A DNA stretch of 17,844 bases from Cesiribacter sp. (GTDB lineage Bacteria; Bacteroidota; Bacteroidia; Cytophagales; Cyclobacteriaceae). Positions 6,691 through 14,361 of the stretch are shown here, piece after piece. The stretch is taken from positions 1 through 17,844 of the forward strand of contig JASLAE010000348.1 in NCBI GenBank assembly GCA_030147305.1, written 5' to 3'. Made by a program: the position numbers and the translations under genes. Numbering within the stretch: position 1 is the first letter of the stretch; the number at the start of each line of letters is the position of its first letter. The notes beneath the pieces were generated by a model. That model had not been told where the DNA came from and ran no database searches. It worked only from the letters and a program-made list of their open reading frames with translations.

Positions 6691-6941
6691 TCAGCATTAG
6701 ATTAGCTTTTCGTTTGGAAAATAGCGCTGTTAATTCTTGGGGCATTCTGGAAATGGGTGCATGAACAGGACCAGGCGCAACACTTACGCAAGCGCACAAC
6801 TGATTGATCCCTACCCAATGCCTCCTAAAAAGGAGGGGAGTTCCGCTACGCTAGACTGGCGTATGGTGCAAATTCAGGATTTGGAGGCTCTGCTCTGAAT
6901 TCGGGTTAACCTAAAGGTGTATTTATAACTTACAAAACCGG
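6691..6941. other. Gene-free stretch with small inverted repeats
   Basis: This 251-bp gap lies between the convergent kinase gene and the 114-residue membrane protein gene. It holds CCTCCT-AAAA-AGGAGG (6821-6836) and the spaced inverted repeat AATTCAG / CTGAATT (6871-6877 and 6895-6901, 17-nt loop). Neither has a following T tract. The first may serve as a weak stop for the kinase transcript. A 33-codon open stretch without a start codon (6706-6807) is also present. The region looks like repeat or gene debris; no intact element is recognised. Confidence 0.4.
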
Positions 6942-7286
6942 CTATTCCTCAATCTTAGGCTTTTTCACAAGCCTGTCTCTGAGCACCAACAGGAGGGAAG
7001 CTACCGAAAACAGCAGCACTGCTATAATTTGCCAGCGGGTGAGCCTGTCTTGTAATTCCTGCTTGTCGGCCTTCCAGGGTGTTTGAGTGGCGACTTCATC
7101 TGTGGACCCGCCCGGAGAAACGCCCTGATCGCCTTGCTGCGAAACTGCTGTGCTATCCGAAATCAGCCTTTGCTCAGTTGCCTGCAGGCGTTGTAGTTTT
7201 TGCCGGGCACTGCCCATCCCCAGCAAACAAAGCGCTGCCATAACATAGAAGAGGATGATGAGGATATTCAGATGCCGGGCTTTCAT
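6942..7286 (-). CDS. Small two-helix membrane protein, function unknown
   Basis: I do not recognise this 114-residue protein. It has a hydrophobic segment at about 7-25 after a short basic start (MKARH) and a second at about 86-105 followed by basic residues (RDRLVKKPK). By the positive-inside rule both ends face the cytoplasm and the 60-residue middle faces the periplasm. The middle has a coiled-coil-like part (QKLQRLQATEQRL) and a low-complexity part rich in S, G, Q and T. It begins 58 bp after the rhomboid protease stop on the same strand and has no separate promoter that I can see, so it is likely the last gene of the rnr transcript. The neighbourhood makes it a candidate substrate or partner of the rhomboid; that is inference only. 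Confidence 0.7.
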   Translation of the reverse strand: MKARHLNILIILFYVMAALCLLGMGSARQKLQRLQATEQRLISDSTAVSQQGDQGVSPGGSTDEVATQTPWKADKQELQDRLTRWQIIAVLLFSVASLLLVLRDRLVKKPKIEE

Positions 7287-7344
7287 AAAGATACTTTAAT
7301 ACTTTTGAAGAAGGCCTGAAGCGCAAACGCTTAGCAGAGCATGC

Positions 7345-7980
7345 TTATAAACTATACTGCGCCATATACTGCGACACCTGCCCGACAAAATTGCCAATAA
7401 CAGAAGTGTCTACAATAATGCTGAACAAAATGCCAAAAATAGCACCATAGAGGTGAGCCTCGTGGTTTATATTGTCTGCACCGCGTCTGCCCTGGTAATA
7501 AGAATAAATAAGATAGAGGGGCCCCAGTATAAAACCTGGAATACACAGCAAGCCATAAAGGCAAAGGTCGTTGGCTGGATAGAACATAATGCTGCAGAAC
7601 ACCACCGACGATACACCCCCGGAAGCACCCAGGGAACGATAATGTGGCGCATCCTTATACTTGGCATAGGTAGAGATATGGGCTACAATTACCCCCACCA
7701 CAAAGAGCAGCACAAAGTAAATTCCACCCATCATTTCTCCAAAGCGGGGCTTGAGCACATAGCGCTCTACTGCTTCGCCAAAGAAATAAAAGGTGAACAT
7801 ATTAAAGATCAGGTGCATCCAGCTGCCGTGCACAAAAGCACTGCTTAAAAAGCGGTACCATTCATTGTGGTGCTTGATTACATAAGGCTGAAACAAGAGC
7901 TTTTGCAGCAGGTCAGGCCGCTGAAAAGCATAAATACTTATCGCTGATATTATCAGCATCAGTATGATAGTAATACTCAT
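7345..7980 (-). CDS. Rhomboid-family intramembrane serine protease
   Basis: This is a membrane-embedded protease cutting transmembrane segments of other proteins. The hallmark residues are present: H56 and N60 in HLIFN (oxyanion side), the catalytic serine S120 in GASGG, and the catalytic histidine H176 in EAHLYGAIFG. At least six hydrophobic helices are spread over 211 residues, the usual size of a minimal six-helix bacterial rhomboid. All catalytic residues are intact, so it should be active. Its ATG overlaps the stop of the upstream polyprenyl synthetase gene as ATGA (4 bases), which suggests translational coupling. A small membrane protein gene follows 58 bp downstream. The substrate cannot be told from sequence. 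Confidence 0.92.
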   Translation of the reverse strand: MSITIILMLIISAISIYAFQRPDLLQKLLFQPYVIKHHNEWYRFLSSAFVHGSWMHLIFNMFTFYFFGEAVERYVLKPRFGEMMGGIYFVLLFVVGVIVAHISTYAKYKDAPHYRSLGASGGVSSVVFCSIMFYPANDLCLYGLLCIPGFILGPLYLIYSYYQGRRGADNINHEAHLYGAIFGILFSIIVDTSVIGNFVGQVSQYMAQYSL

Positions 7981-8984
7981 TTTTCTCGCTTAGAAAGGGC
8001 CTGCATTAATTGACGTAGGGGTGCCCGGCGTGCATCGGGTGCCGGCAAAGCCTCCAGGGCAGCAAAAGATTTATGAAAGTACGCATCGATCAAAGCCTCT
8101 GTTAGTGCACGTATCTGCAAACGATCATAAATTGCTGTAACAGCCGCTACTTTTTTGGCAGCGTCAAACTTTTTCTGTGTAAGCCAATGGTTAAGCTCAT
8201 CTGCATCCTTGCCAATGGCACGTTCACGGGCTTTTATGAGCAAATAGGTATTTTTGTTTGCAATGATATCGCCACCTACCTGCTTACCAAATTTTTCCTG
8301 TTCAGCATATACATCCAGCAGGTCATCCATGAGCTGAAAGCCAATGCCCATGTTGATGCCCAGCTCGTACAGCAGGCTGCAGGCCTGTGTATCGGCACCG
8401 GCTACCAGACCCCCCAGCTCCAGGCTAAAGCCCAGGAGCACGGCCGTTTTCCGACGGATCATGTCCAGATATTCCTGTTCACTTACAGACGCATGCCCTT
8501 CAAACTCCATGTCGAGCTGCTGGCCTTCACAAACCTCTGCGGCACATTGGCTGAATTTTTCCAGTGCAGTGCGCAAAATTGCATCAGGCACCTGCATAAG
8601 GCGTTCATAAGCCTTTACCAGCATTACATCACCGCTTAATATAGCGGTGCTTTCGTTCCAACGGGCATGCACAGTAGGTTTGCCCCGCCGAAGCGGGGCC
8701 TTATCCATGATATCGTCGTGCATAAGACTGAAGTTATGGAATACCTCTACCGCCAGGGCGGGCTTTAGGGCTGGCCGGGGGTCGGTTTGCCATAGCCCAT
8801 GCGCCAGCAGGGTGAGCAGCGGCCGTATGCGTTTGCCCCCAAGTGCCATAATGTAGCGAATGGGCTCATACAGCGACTGCGGGTCCTGTCCGTATCGGTC
8901 ATTTTCTACAGCCTCGGCCAGCAGGCGTCCCAGCTCCTCCAGCGTATGAATTTTATCGTTGGTTTTCAACAAGCTCAAGATCAA
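7977..8984 (-). CDS. Polyprenyl synthetase (trans-isoprenyl diphosphate synthase)
   Basis: This enzyme joins isopentenyl diphosphate units to an allylic diphosphate, feeding quinone, carotenoid or cell-wall lipid carrier synthesis. Both aspartate-rich metal sites are present: DDIMD (90-94) and DDLLD (220-224), plus the substrate-binding GGKRIRP (49-55). The first site lacks the two-residue insertion of classical bacterial farnesyl synthases. F85, five residues before it, is a bulky residue of the kind that limits chain length, so a C15-C20 product is a reasonable guess. No ATG occurs before residue 46. Translation must begin at one of several TTG codons at 8984-8967, overlapping the 3' end of rnr by up to 32 bases. 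The gene overlaps the rhomboid gene at its other end. Confidence 0.9.
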   Translation of the reverse strand: MILSLLKTNDKIHTLEELGRLLAEAVENDRYGQDPQSLYEPIRYIMALGGKRIRPLLTLLAHGLWQTDPRPALKPALAVEVFHNFSLMHDDIMDKAPLRRGKPTVHARWNESTAILSGDVMLVKAYERLMQVPDAILRTALEKFSQCAAEVCEGQQLDMEFEGHASVSEQEYLDMIRRKTAVLLGFSLELGGLVAGADTQACSLLYELGINMGIGFQLMDDLLDVYAEQEKFGKQVGGDIIANKNTYLLIKARERAIGKDADELNHWLTQKKFDAAKKVAAVTAIYDRLQIRALTEALIDAYFHKSFAALEALPAPDARRAPLRQLMQALSKREK

Positions 8985-11148
8985 TGGTACGGCGATCGAT
9001 GTCGGTATTTAATACCTTCACCTTAAGTTTATCGCCCAAAGTAATAATCTTTTTGTTGCTTTTGCCAATGATGCGGTAGTTTTGCTCGTCGTACTCGTAG
9101 TAGTCATCTTTAAGGTCAGAGAGCCTGATCATGCCTTCGCATTTGGTCTCCACAATCTCTACATAAATACCCCATTCGGTTACGCCGGATACCACACCAT
9201 TCCAGATAGTTTCCGGGTCCTGCAGCTTCATAAACTCCACCTGCTTGTACTTTATGGAAGCACGTTCGGCGTCGGCTGCACGTTTCTCCCGGTCGGAGCT
9301 GTGCTGGCAAAGCTTTTCGTAACGGTCTTTATCGGCGCTTTTGCCACCATCCAGGTAGTGCTGCAGCAGGCGGTGCACCATTACATCGGGATACCGGCGA
9401 ATAGGGGAGGTAAAGTGGGTATAGTGGTCGAAAGCAAGACCAAAGTGCCCTTCGGGCTCGGTAGAATATTTTGCCTTGGCCATGCTACGGATTGCCAGTG
9501 TTTCCAGTACGTTCTGCTCAGGCTTGCCTTCAATGGCCAGCATCAGCTTGTTTAATGAATTGGAAACAGCCTCCTCTTCGGTGTTGAGTGTATGGCCAAA
9601 CTTACGGGCAAAGGCAGAGAAACCTTCCAGCTTTTCGGGGTTAGGGGCATCGTGAATCCGGTAAACATAGGTTGGCGGCTTGTAGTCGCCTTTTCCCTTC
9701 TTACCCTGGTTAAACACCCACTCAGCCACGCGCTTGTTTGCCAGCAGCATAAATTCCTCGATAAGCTTATGGGCATCTTTGCGCACTTTTGGAATTACCT
9801 CCAGCGGCCGGCCCTGTTCGTCGAGGCGGAACTTTACTTCTATCGTCTCAAAGTTAATGGCACCGCGTGCAAACCGATCGCTCTTCAGCTTCAGGGCCAG
9901 CGTGTTAAGAATTGTAAGTTCCCGCACATAATCGCCACTCATGGTATCGAGCCGCTCCTGCGCTTCTTCGTAGGCAAAGCGGCGGTCTGAGTGTATCACA
10001 GTACGTCCAAACCACTCGTGGCGTACCTGTGCATCTTTGTCCAGCTCAAAAATAGCCGAAAAAGTCAGCTTATCTTCGTTTGGTCTGAGGGAGCACAGCT
10101 CATTAGAGAGGCGCTCGGGCAGCATAGGAATGGTGCGGTCTACCAGATAAACTGAGGTTGCTCTTTCAATGGCCTCTTTGTCCAGCATGGTGCCGGGTTT
10201 CACATAGTGGCTTACATCCGCAATATGAATACCAACCTCATAATTACCATTTTCCAGCAGGCGCAGCGAAAGGGCATCGTCAAAGTCCTTGGCATCAGCC
10301 GGGTCTATGGTAAAAGTGGTGATATTGCGCATATCGCGCCGTTTGGCTATCTCTTCTTCAGTGATATCGTCGTTGATTCGCTTGGCCTGTGTTTCCACCC
10401 CCTTGTCGAATTCAAAAGGAAGGTTAAACTCGGCCATGATGGAGTGAATTTCGGCTTCGTTCAGGCCAGCCTGACCTAACACACGAATTACCTTGCCTTC
10501 GGGATTACGGTTACGATCGGGCCATTGGGTAATTTCTACCATAACCTTATCGTTTTCCTGTGCATCCATGATCTCGCCGGGCTTCACAAAAATGTCGCTG
10601 TGCATTTTACGGCTATCGGGAATTACAAAAGCAAAGCCTTTGGAAAGCTGGATACGACCCACATACTGGGTGCGGCCGCGCTTTACAATTTCTACTACTT
10701 CGCCTTCGGGCCGTTTATCGGGATCTTTAGCCTCACCATATAACTGCACCTTTACCGTATCGCCATCCAGTGCATTTTTCAGGCGGTTGGCATTGACCAT
10801 CACATCCTGCTGGGTATCCGGCGAAATAATAAAGGCATAGCGGGAGTTCACAAAATCTACGCGCCCTTCAATCACTTCGCTTTTCAGCTTGGTCCTAAAC
10901 TGGCCATTGCGCGTCATCTCGGCATCGCCCCCTTTAACCAGCTTGTGCAGGGCTGCTTCCATGGCATCCAGCTGCTTGCGGCTTTTGAGGTCCAGCTTAC
11001 GGATAATATGTTTGGTACTGAGGGCACGGGACCGGTTTTTGTCCAGCAGGTCGCGGATCCGGTCTTTCATGCGGTAAATGTCGTCTTTGCTGAGTTCGTT
11101 ACTATCAGACTTTGATTTTTTTCTGTTTGAATCTTTGGCTCTACTCAT
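8953..11148 (-). CDS. rnr: Ribonuclease R (3'-5' exoribonuclease)
   Basis: This is a processive hydrolytic 3'-5' exoribonuclease of the RNase II/R family, able to degrade structured RNA. Layout: a lysine/serine-rich start, a helix-turn-helix-like part (about 20-85), two cold-shock domains (about 90-225), the RNB catalytic domain (about 270-600) and an S1 domain (about 645-728). The catalytic aspartates are D282, D288, D290 and D291 in IDPADAKDFDD. The motif FTSPIRRYPDVMVHRLLQ is characteristic of the family. At 731 aa it is normal length. It is the first gene of a tightly packed minus-strand run with a polyprenyl synthetase and a rhomboid protease. Its upstream gap (11149-11354) contains no convincing -33/-7 pair that I can identify. 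Confidence 0.96.
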   Translation of the reverse strand: MSRAKDSNRKKSKSDSNELSKDDIYRMKDRIRDLLDKNRSRALSTKHIIRKLDLKSRKQLDAMEAALHKLVKGGDAEMTRNGQFRTKLKSEVIEGRVDFVNSRYAFIISPDTQQDVMVNANRLKNALDGDTVKVQLYGEAKDPDKRPEGEVVEIVKRGRTQYVGRIQLSKGFAFVIPDSRKMHSDIFVKPGEIMDAQENDKVMVEITQWPDRNRNPEGKVIRVLGQAGLNEAEIHSIMAEFNLPFEFDKGVETQAKRINDDITEEEIAKRRDMRNITTFTIDPADAKDFDDALSLRLLENGNYEVGIHIADVSHYVKPGTMLDKEAIERATSVYLVDRTIPMLPERLSNELCSLRPNEDKLTFSAIFELDKDAQVRHEWFGRTVIHSDRRFAYEEAQERLDTMSGDYVRELTILNTLALKLKSDRFARGAINFETIEVKFRLDEQGRPLEVIPKVRKDAHKLIEEFMLLANKRVAEWVFNQGKKGKGDYKPPTYVYRIHDAPNPEKLEGFSAFARKFGHTLNTEEEAVSNSLNKLMLAIEGKPEQNVLETLAIRSMAKAKYSTEPEGHFGLAFDHYTHFTSPIRRYPDVMVHRLLQHYLDGGKSADKDRYEKLCQHSSDREKRAADAERASIKYKQVEFMKLQDPETIWNGVVSGVTEWGIYVEIVETKCEGMIRLSDLKDDYYEYDEQNYRIIGKSNKKIITLGDKLKVKVLNTDIDRRTIDLELVENQR

Positions 11149-11354
11149 ATAGTTTAAAAAATCCGATTAAGGATTATAATGCTAACCGGGCGGTTAGGCT
11201 ACCGAAATATATTAATAAAATGTATCTGTTATACAGCCTTGGGTTTTGTATTGTGATTGATGCCTGTACTATTTATAATAAACATCTTTATTCCTGTGCA
11301 AAAAATGAACTTACTAAGCTATTGGTTGCCTGGTTACAGCAATAATCTTCTGCT

Positions 11355-13202
11355 TTAGCCGGCCTTTCTTGCCAGCATGCGTACCAGCTGGGCTTTGCGT
11401 ATATCTTCCAGATCGCCGCGTGGTATGGCTTTTATCAGCGACCGGGTATATTCATCCCGCGGGTGCTCAAACATCTGCTCCGGATAACCAGTCTCCACAA
11501 TCTTGCCGTGCTGCATCACCATAATACGATCTGCCATAAACTTAACGACAGAAAGGTCATGGGAGATGAACACATAGGTTAAGCCAAAATCATTTTTTAG
11601 CTCGTTGAGCAGGTTCAGCACCTGGGCCTGCACCGATACATCCAGCGCCGATACGCTCTCATCACATATGATAAACCGTGGTTCCAGGGCTAATGTTCGG
11701 GCAATGCAGATTCGTTGCCGCTGGCCGCCGGAAAATTCATGCGGGTAGCGGTGGTATTGATCTGAGCGAAGGCCCACACGCTCCAGCAGGTACATGACGC
11801 GCTCCCGCCGTTGCCGGTCGTTTTGCTGCAGCTTATGGATCTGCATGGGTTCCATAATGGCATTGCCAATGGTTTGCCGAGGGTTCAGCGATGCATAAGG
11901 ATCCTGAAAGATAATTTGCATTTGTCGCCGCAGCCTCCGCATATCGCCACTTTTAAGCTTTCGGATGTTTTGTCCATCATAGATGATCTCCCCACTGCTG
12001 GGTTCAATAAGCCGCAGGATGCTGCGCCCCAGGCTGGTTTTGCCGCAGCCGGATTCACCAACAAGCCCCAGTGTTTCCCCGGGGTAAACCTTAAAGCTTA
12101 CACCATCTACTGCTGTAAGTTTGCCCTGCTGCCGCCGGAACGGGCTCTGGCTAACATCAAACTCAACCTTCAGGTCATTGATCTCCAGCAAAGGCCTGTT
12201 GTTTTTAAGCACCTGCAAGTGCCGGTGGTTTATTTCTTCACTGGTTTCTACGTTCTTCAGGAGTGCTTCACCCACCGAATGGTAACGGGCATCGGGCCGC
12301 TCAATCAGCTGGCCGCTTGCATCGTGTGCTACAAAATCGGTAATGGTGGGTAACACCTTCAGGGTCATGTCCAGGCGGGGGCGGCAAGCCAGTAAGCCTT
12401 TGGTATAAGGATGCCGCGGTCTGGCGAAAATATCCAGCACCTCGCCCTGCTCTACGGCCTTGCCGCCATACATTACCATTACCCGGTCGGCAACCTCGGC
12501 AATAACACCCAGATCATGGGTAATAAATATCACTGCCGTATTAATATCTTCGCGAAGCTCAGCCATCAGTTTCAGGATGGAGGCCTGCACGGTTACATCC
12601 AGCGCGGTAGTAGGCTCGTCAGCTATCACCAGCTGCGGATCGCAGGAAAGGGCCATAGCAATCATCACCCGCTGCTTTTGCCCGCCCGACAGCTCGTGTG
12701 GGTAGGCCTTAAAGATACGTTCTGGTTTGGGCAACTGCACCCGTTCAAAGAGCGACATGGTTTGGCGGCGGGCCTCGTCGCGGCTTACGTGGCGGTGCAG
12801 CAGAATGGTTTCCATCACCTGGTTACCACAGGTATACACCGGATTCAGGGAGGTCATGGGCTCCTGAAAAATAATGGATATCTCGTTGCCCCGGATCTGT
12901 CGCATTTGTGTAGAGTTCGCCTTGAGCAGGTCGATGGCCCCCAGCTGGCGGGACTGAAAACTTGCCTCACCTGCCAGTACTTTTCCCTGGCTGCCCAGGA
13001 GCTGTAAAAGTGTTAAGGCAGTAACCGATTTACCCGAGCCGGACTCTCCCACAATGCCCAGCGTTTCACCCTTCCGGATGTTAAAATCTATGCCATCTAC
13101 GGCACGGACAGTACCAAAAGGGGTTTGGTAATGGGTTTGCAGGTTTTTAACCTCCAGCAGTACTTCCTGCTGAAGTCTTCCGGGTATAGAACGGTTGAGC
13201 AT
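11355..13202 (-). CDS. Peptide-type ABC importer ATPase, two fused ATPase domains
   Basis: This is the energy subunit of a dipeptide/oligopeptide/nickel-type importer, carrying DppD-like and DppF-like halves in one chain, as GsiA and YejF do. First half: Walker A GESGSGKS (52-59), signature LSGGQ (171-175), Walker B LVIADE (191-196), switch H229. Second half: GESGCGKT (382-389), FSGGQ (490-494), FIICDE (510-515), H548. Each half ends in the family's C-terminal extension (RPRHPYTKGLL and HPRDEYTRSLI), which supports the oligopeptide transporter family. No permease or binding-protein gene is adjacent, so it must work with membrane subunits encoded elsewhere. A GTG at 13211 would add three residues; the ATG at 13202 is preferred, giving 615 aa. 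There is no clear Shine-Dalgarno at either. Confidence 0.93.
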   Translation of the reverse strand: MLNRSIPGRLQQEVLLEVKNLQTHYQTPFGTVRAVDGIDFNIRKGETLGIVGESGSGKSVTALTLLQLLGSQGKVLAGEASFQSRQLGAIDLLKANSTQMRQIRGNEISIIFQEPMTSLNPVYTCGNQVMETILLHRHVSRDEARRQTMSLFERVQLPKPERIFKAYPHELSGGQKQRVMIAMALSCDPQLVIADEPTTALDVTVQASILKLMAELREDINTAVIFITHDLGVIAEVADRVMVMYGGKAVEQGEVLDIFARPRHPYTKGLLACRPRLDMTLKVLPTITDFVAHDASGQLIERPDARYHSVGEALLKNVETSEEINHRHLQVLKNNRPLLEINDLKVEFDVSQSPFRRQQGKLTAVDGVSFKVYPGETLGLVGESGCGKTSLGRSILRLIEPSSGEIIYDGQNIRKLKSGDMRRLRRQMQIIFQDPYASLNPRQTIGNAIMEPMQIHKLQQNDRQRRERVMYLLERVGLRSDQYHRYPHEFSGGQRQRICIARTLALEPRFIICDESVSALDVSVQAQVLNLLNELKNDFGLTYVFISHDLSVVKFMADRIMVMQHGKIVETGYPEQMFEHPRDEYTRSLIKAIPRGDLEDIRKAQLVRMLARKAG

Positions 13203-13367
13203 ACAGCCCACAAATTAGAAAAAATAGCTTTGCACTTTTGCGGGATGTAAGTTTAGTTGATGGTTGTGCATAGCCTGCTGTTTTGGATAGCAGTAGTGCC
13301 TGTGCTGGTCACTCACTGAGCGCTGGTAGATCAATGAGCTATTTTAAAGATAGAAGGCTTAAATAAG

Positions 13368-13387
13368 ATTCAGTATCATCCCTGAAT
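13368..13387 (-). terminator. Weak hairpin past the acetyltransferase gene
   Basis: ATTCAG (13382-13387 read on the minus strand) pairs with CTGAAT (13373-13368) over 6 bp with an 8-nt loop, followed by CTTATTT. It begins 9 bp after the acetyltransferase stop. The stem is short and A/T-rich, so at best it is a leaky terminator. Confidence 0.3.
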
Positions 13388-13396
13388 GTATGCCCC

Positions 13397-13882
13397 TCAG
13401 AATTTATCACTACGCCGCTCCAGCAGAATTGTATTGCGCCATACACCCTTCAGCTGTGCAATCTTTTCGCGGTAGCCGATTTCCCTAAACCCCCACTTTT
13501 TCTGTAGCCTTACGCTGGTTGTATTTTCTGGAAATGTAGAGGATTGCAGGGTCCAGATGCCCTGCGCTTCACTTTCCTGAATAAGCTCCTGCATTAACCG
13601 ATTGCCAATGCCCCTGCCTCTGTGGGCAGCGCTAATGTAGAGGCTAAACTCTGCAACGCCCCCGTAGCAGGCGCGTGAAGAGACAGGAGATAGGGCTACC
13701 CAGCCCACTACTGTCTCATCTTCTACAGCCACTAAGCGACTATGGGGCAAATGCCCCTTATCCCAATCTGCCCAGGTCGGTACTTCTGTATTGAAAGTAG
13801 CCTGGCCGGTTGCCAGTCCATCCGCATAAATGCTGAGCACTGCCACGGCATGCTCAGGCAGCATCTGTTTTACAATTATCAT
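13397..13882 (-). CDS. GNAT N-acetyltransferase, phosphinothricin/methionine-sulfoximine type
   Basis: This acetyl-CoA-dependent acetyltransferase has 161 residues. The early IYADGLATGQATFNTEVPTW and the late GVWRNTILLERRS are characteristic of the PAT/MddA (YncA-like) branch, whose members acetylate methionine sulfone, methionine sulfoximine and phosphinothricin. The acetyl-CoA loop is HRGRGIG (87-93), preceded by the strand EFSLYIS. The ATG start is well supported by the MIIVKQMLPEHA opening. The physiological substrate is not determined by sequence; an amino-acid-like amine is likely. It is followed on the same strand by the ABC ATPase after 194 bp, with a weak hairpin between, so it is probably its own unit. 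A perfect -7-type element lies 20 bp before the start codon. Confidence 0.9.
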   Translation of the reverse strand: MIIVKQMLPEHAVAVLSIYADGLATGQATFNTEVPTWADWDKGHLPHSRLVAVEDETVVGWVALSPVSSRACYGGVAEFSLYISAAHRGRGIGNRLMQELIQESEAQGIWTLQSSTFPENTTSVRLQKKWGFREIGYREKIAQLKGVWRNTILLERRSDKF

Positions 13883-13901
13883 ATTATTTCAGGAAGCAAA
13901 A

Positions 13902-13909
13902 CAAAAGTA
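13902..13909 (-). promoter_or_regulatory. -7-type promoter element before the acetyltransferase
   Basis: TACTTTTG on the minus strand matches TAnnTTTG exactly and ends 20 bp before the ATG at 13882, which would give a leader of about 13 nt. No TTTG is found at the right distance upstream, so only half of the promoter pattern is present. Confidence 0.35.
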
Positions 13910-14001
13910 CAAAAGCGCTACCATCATTGGTAATTAGCGTTATCCCGCAAACAAGTCCATCAGGGGGAAGGTAGGGGCAAAACAGGGGTGAGAGTCCTTT
14001 T

Positions 14002-14009
14002 TAACTTTG
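14002..14009 (+). promoter_or_regulatory. -7-type element on the plus strand, no intact gene downstream
   Basis: TAACTTTG matches TAnnTTTG exactly. No TTTG is present 19-23 nt upstream. The only plus-strand coding signal behind it is the truncated frame at 14177-14236, about 160 nt further on. It may be the old promoter of that lost gene or a chance match. Confidence 0.25.
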
Positions 14010-14176
14010 CTATGTATGTTATGCCTGCCCCATGAAGCTGATCAGGAGGGGCAAGAGCATTAGCAGCAGGTAAAGGGAGCAGGCTCGTCTTATTTAGCGT
14101 TTGCTTTGAGGTAAAACGGGCAGCAGCAGGTGCACAATACAGGTGTTTGCTGCTTGAATAACAAAGCATCGGTTCC

Positions 14177-14236
14177 ATGGTACCTTCGAAATTTACGTTT
14201 GTTTTTGATTTCGACAGTACGACGGAGCCGCTTTAG
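14177..14236 (+). pseudogene. Possible truncated start of a HAD-type phosphatase gene
   Basis: ATG at 14177 opens 19 codons reading MVPSKFTFVFDFDSTTE and then two more before a TAG. FVFDFDST, a hydrophobic strand followed by DxDxT at residues 9-15, is the motif I layout with which HAD phosphatases such as phosphoserine phosphatase begin. Nothing HAD-like follows in any frame and the next genes run antisense, so if real this is only the first few percent of a gene. A chance match over about eight residues cannot be excluded. Confidence 0.3.
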
Positions 14237-14361
14237 AAAAGACGCAGCAGTTAATAGAATTTTTATCACACAAGCAAAGAGATGACCAGGACCTTATATT
14301 ACTTATGTTATGGATAAGACTGGTATTCTCTAGTGATACTTGTCCTGTTCGACAATCGGCT

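Larger units (their letters stand above)
13883..14361. other. 479-bp gap with a possible gene remnant
   Basis: No intact gene is supported. The reading frames here are short or antisense. The gap contains a -7-like element facing the acetyltransferase (13902-13909), another -7-like element on the plus strand (14002-14009) and a 19-codon plus-strand start with a HAD phosphatase motif (14177-14236). A spaced inverted repeat around 14120-14155 (AGCAGCA with TGCTGCT) is also present. The layout reads like the promoter, leader and first codons of a lost plus-strand gene. Confidence 0.4.

Noticed and set aside
11295..11303. Single DnaA-box match (TTTTGCACA on the minus strand) upstream of rnr
   Set aside because: One 9-mer of this degeneracy is expected by chance in a window this size; unlike the nrdB-rplU pair it has no partner. 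It is kept only as a reminder that single matches are weak.
13226..13233. Plus-strand TAGCTTTG (-7-like) upstream of the ABC ATPase gene
   Set aside because: It points away from the gene, has no TTTG at the right distance, and no plus-strand gene follows.
13960..14178. Minus-strand 72-codon frame in the gap between the acetyltransferase and exonuclease
   Set aside because: Low-complexity product rich in Leu, Pro and Ala with no motif. It overlaps the possible leader of the truncated plus-strand gene and has no ribosome-binding or promoter signal.
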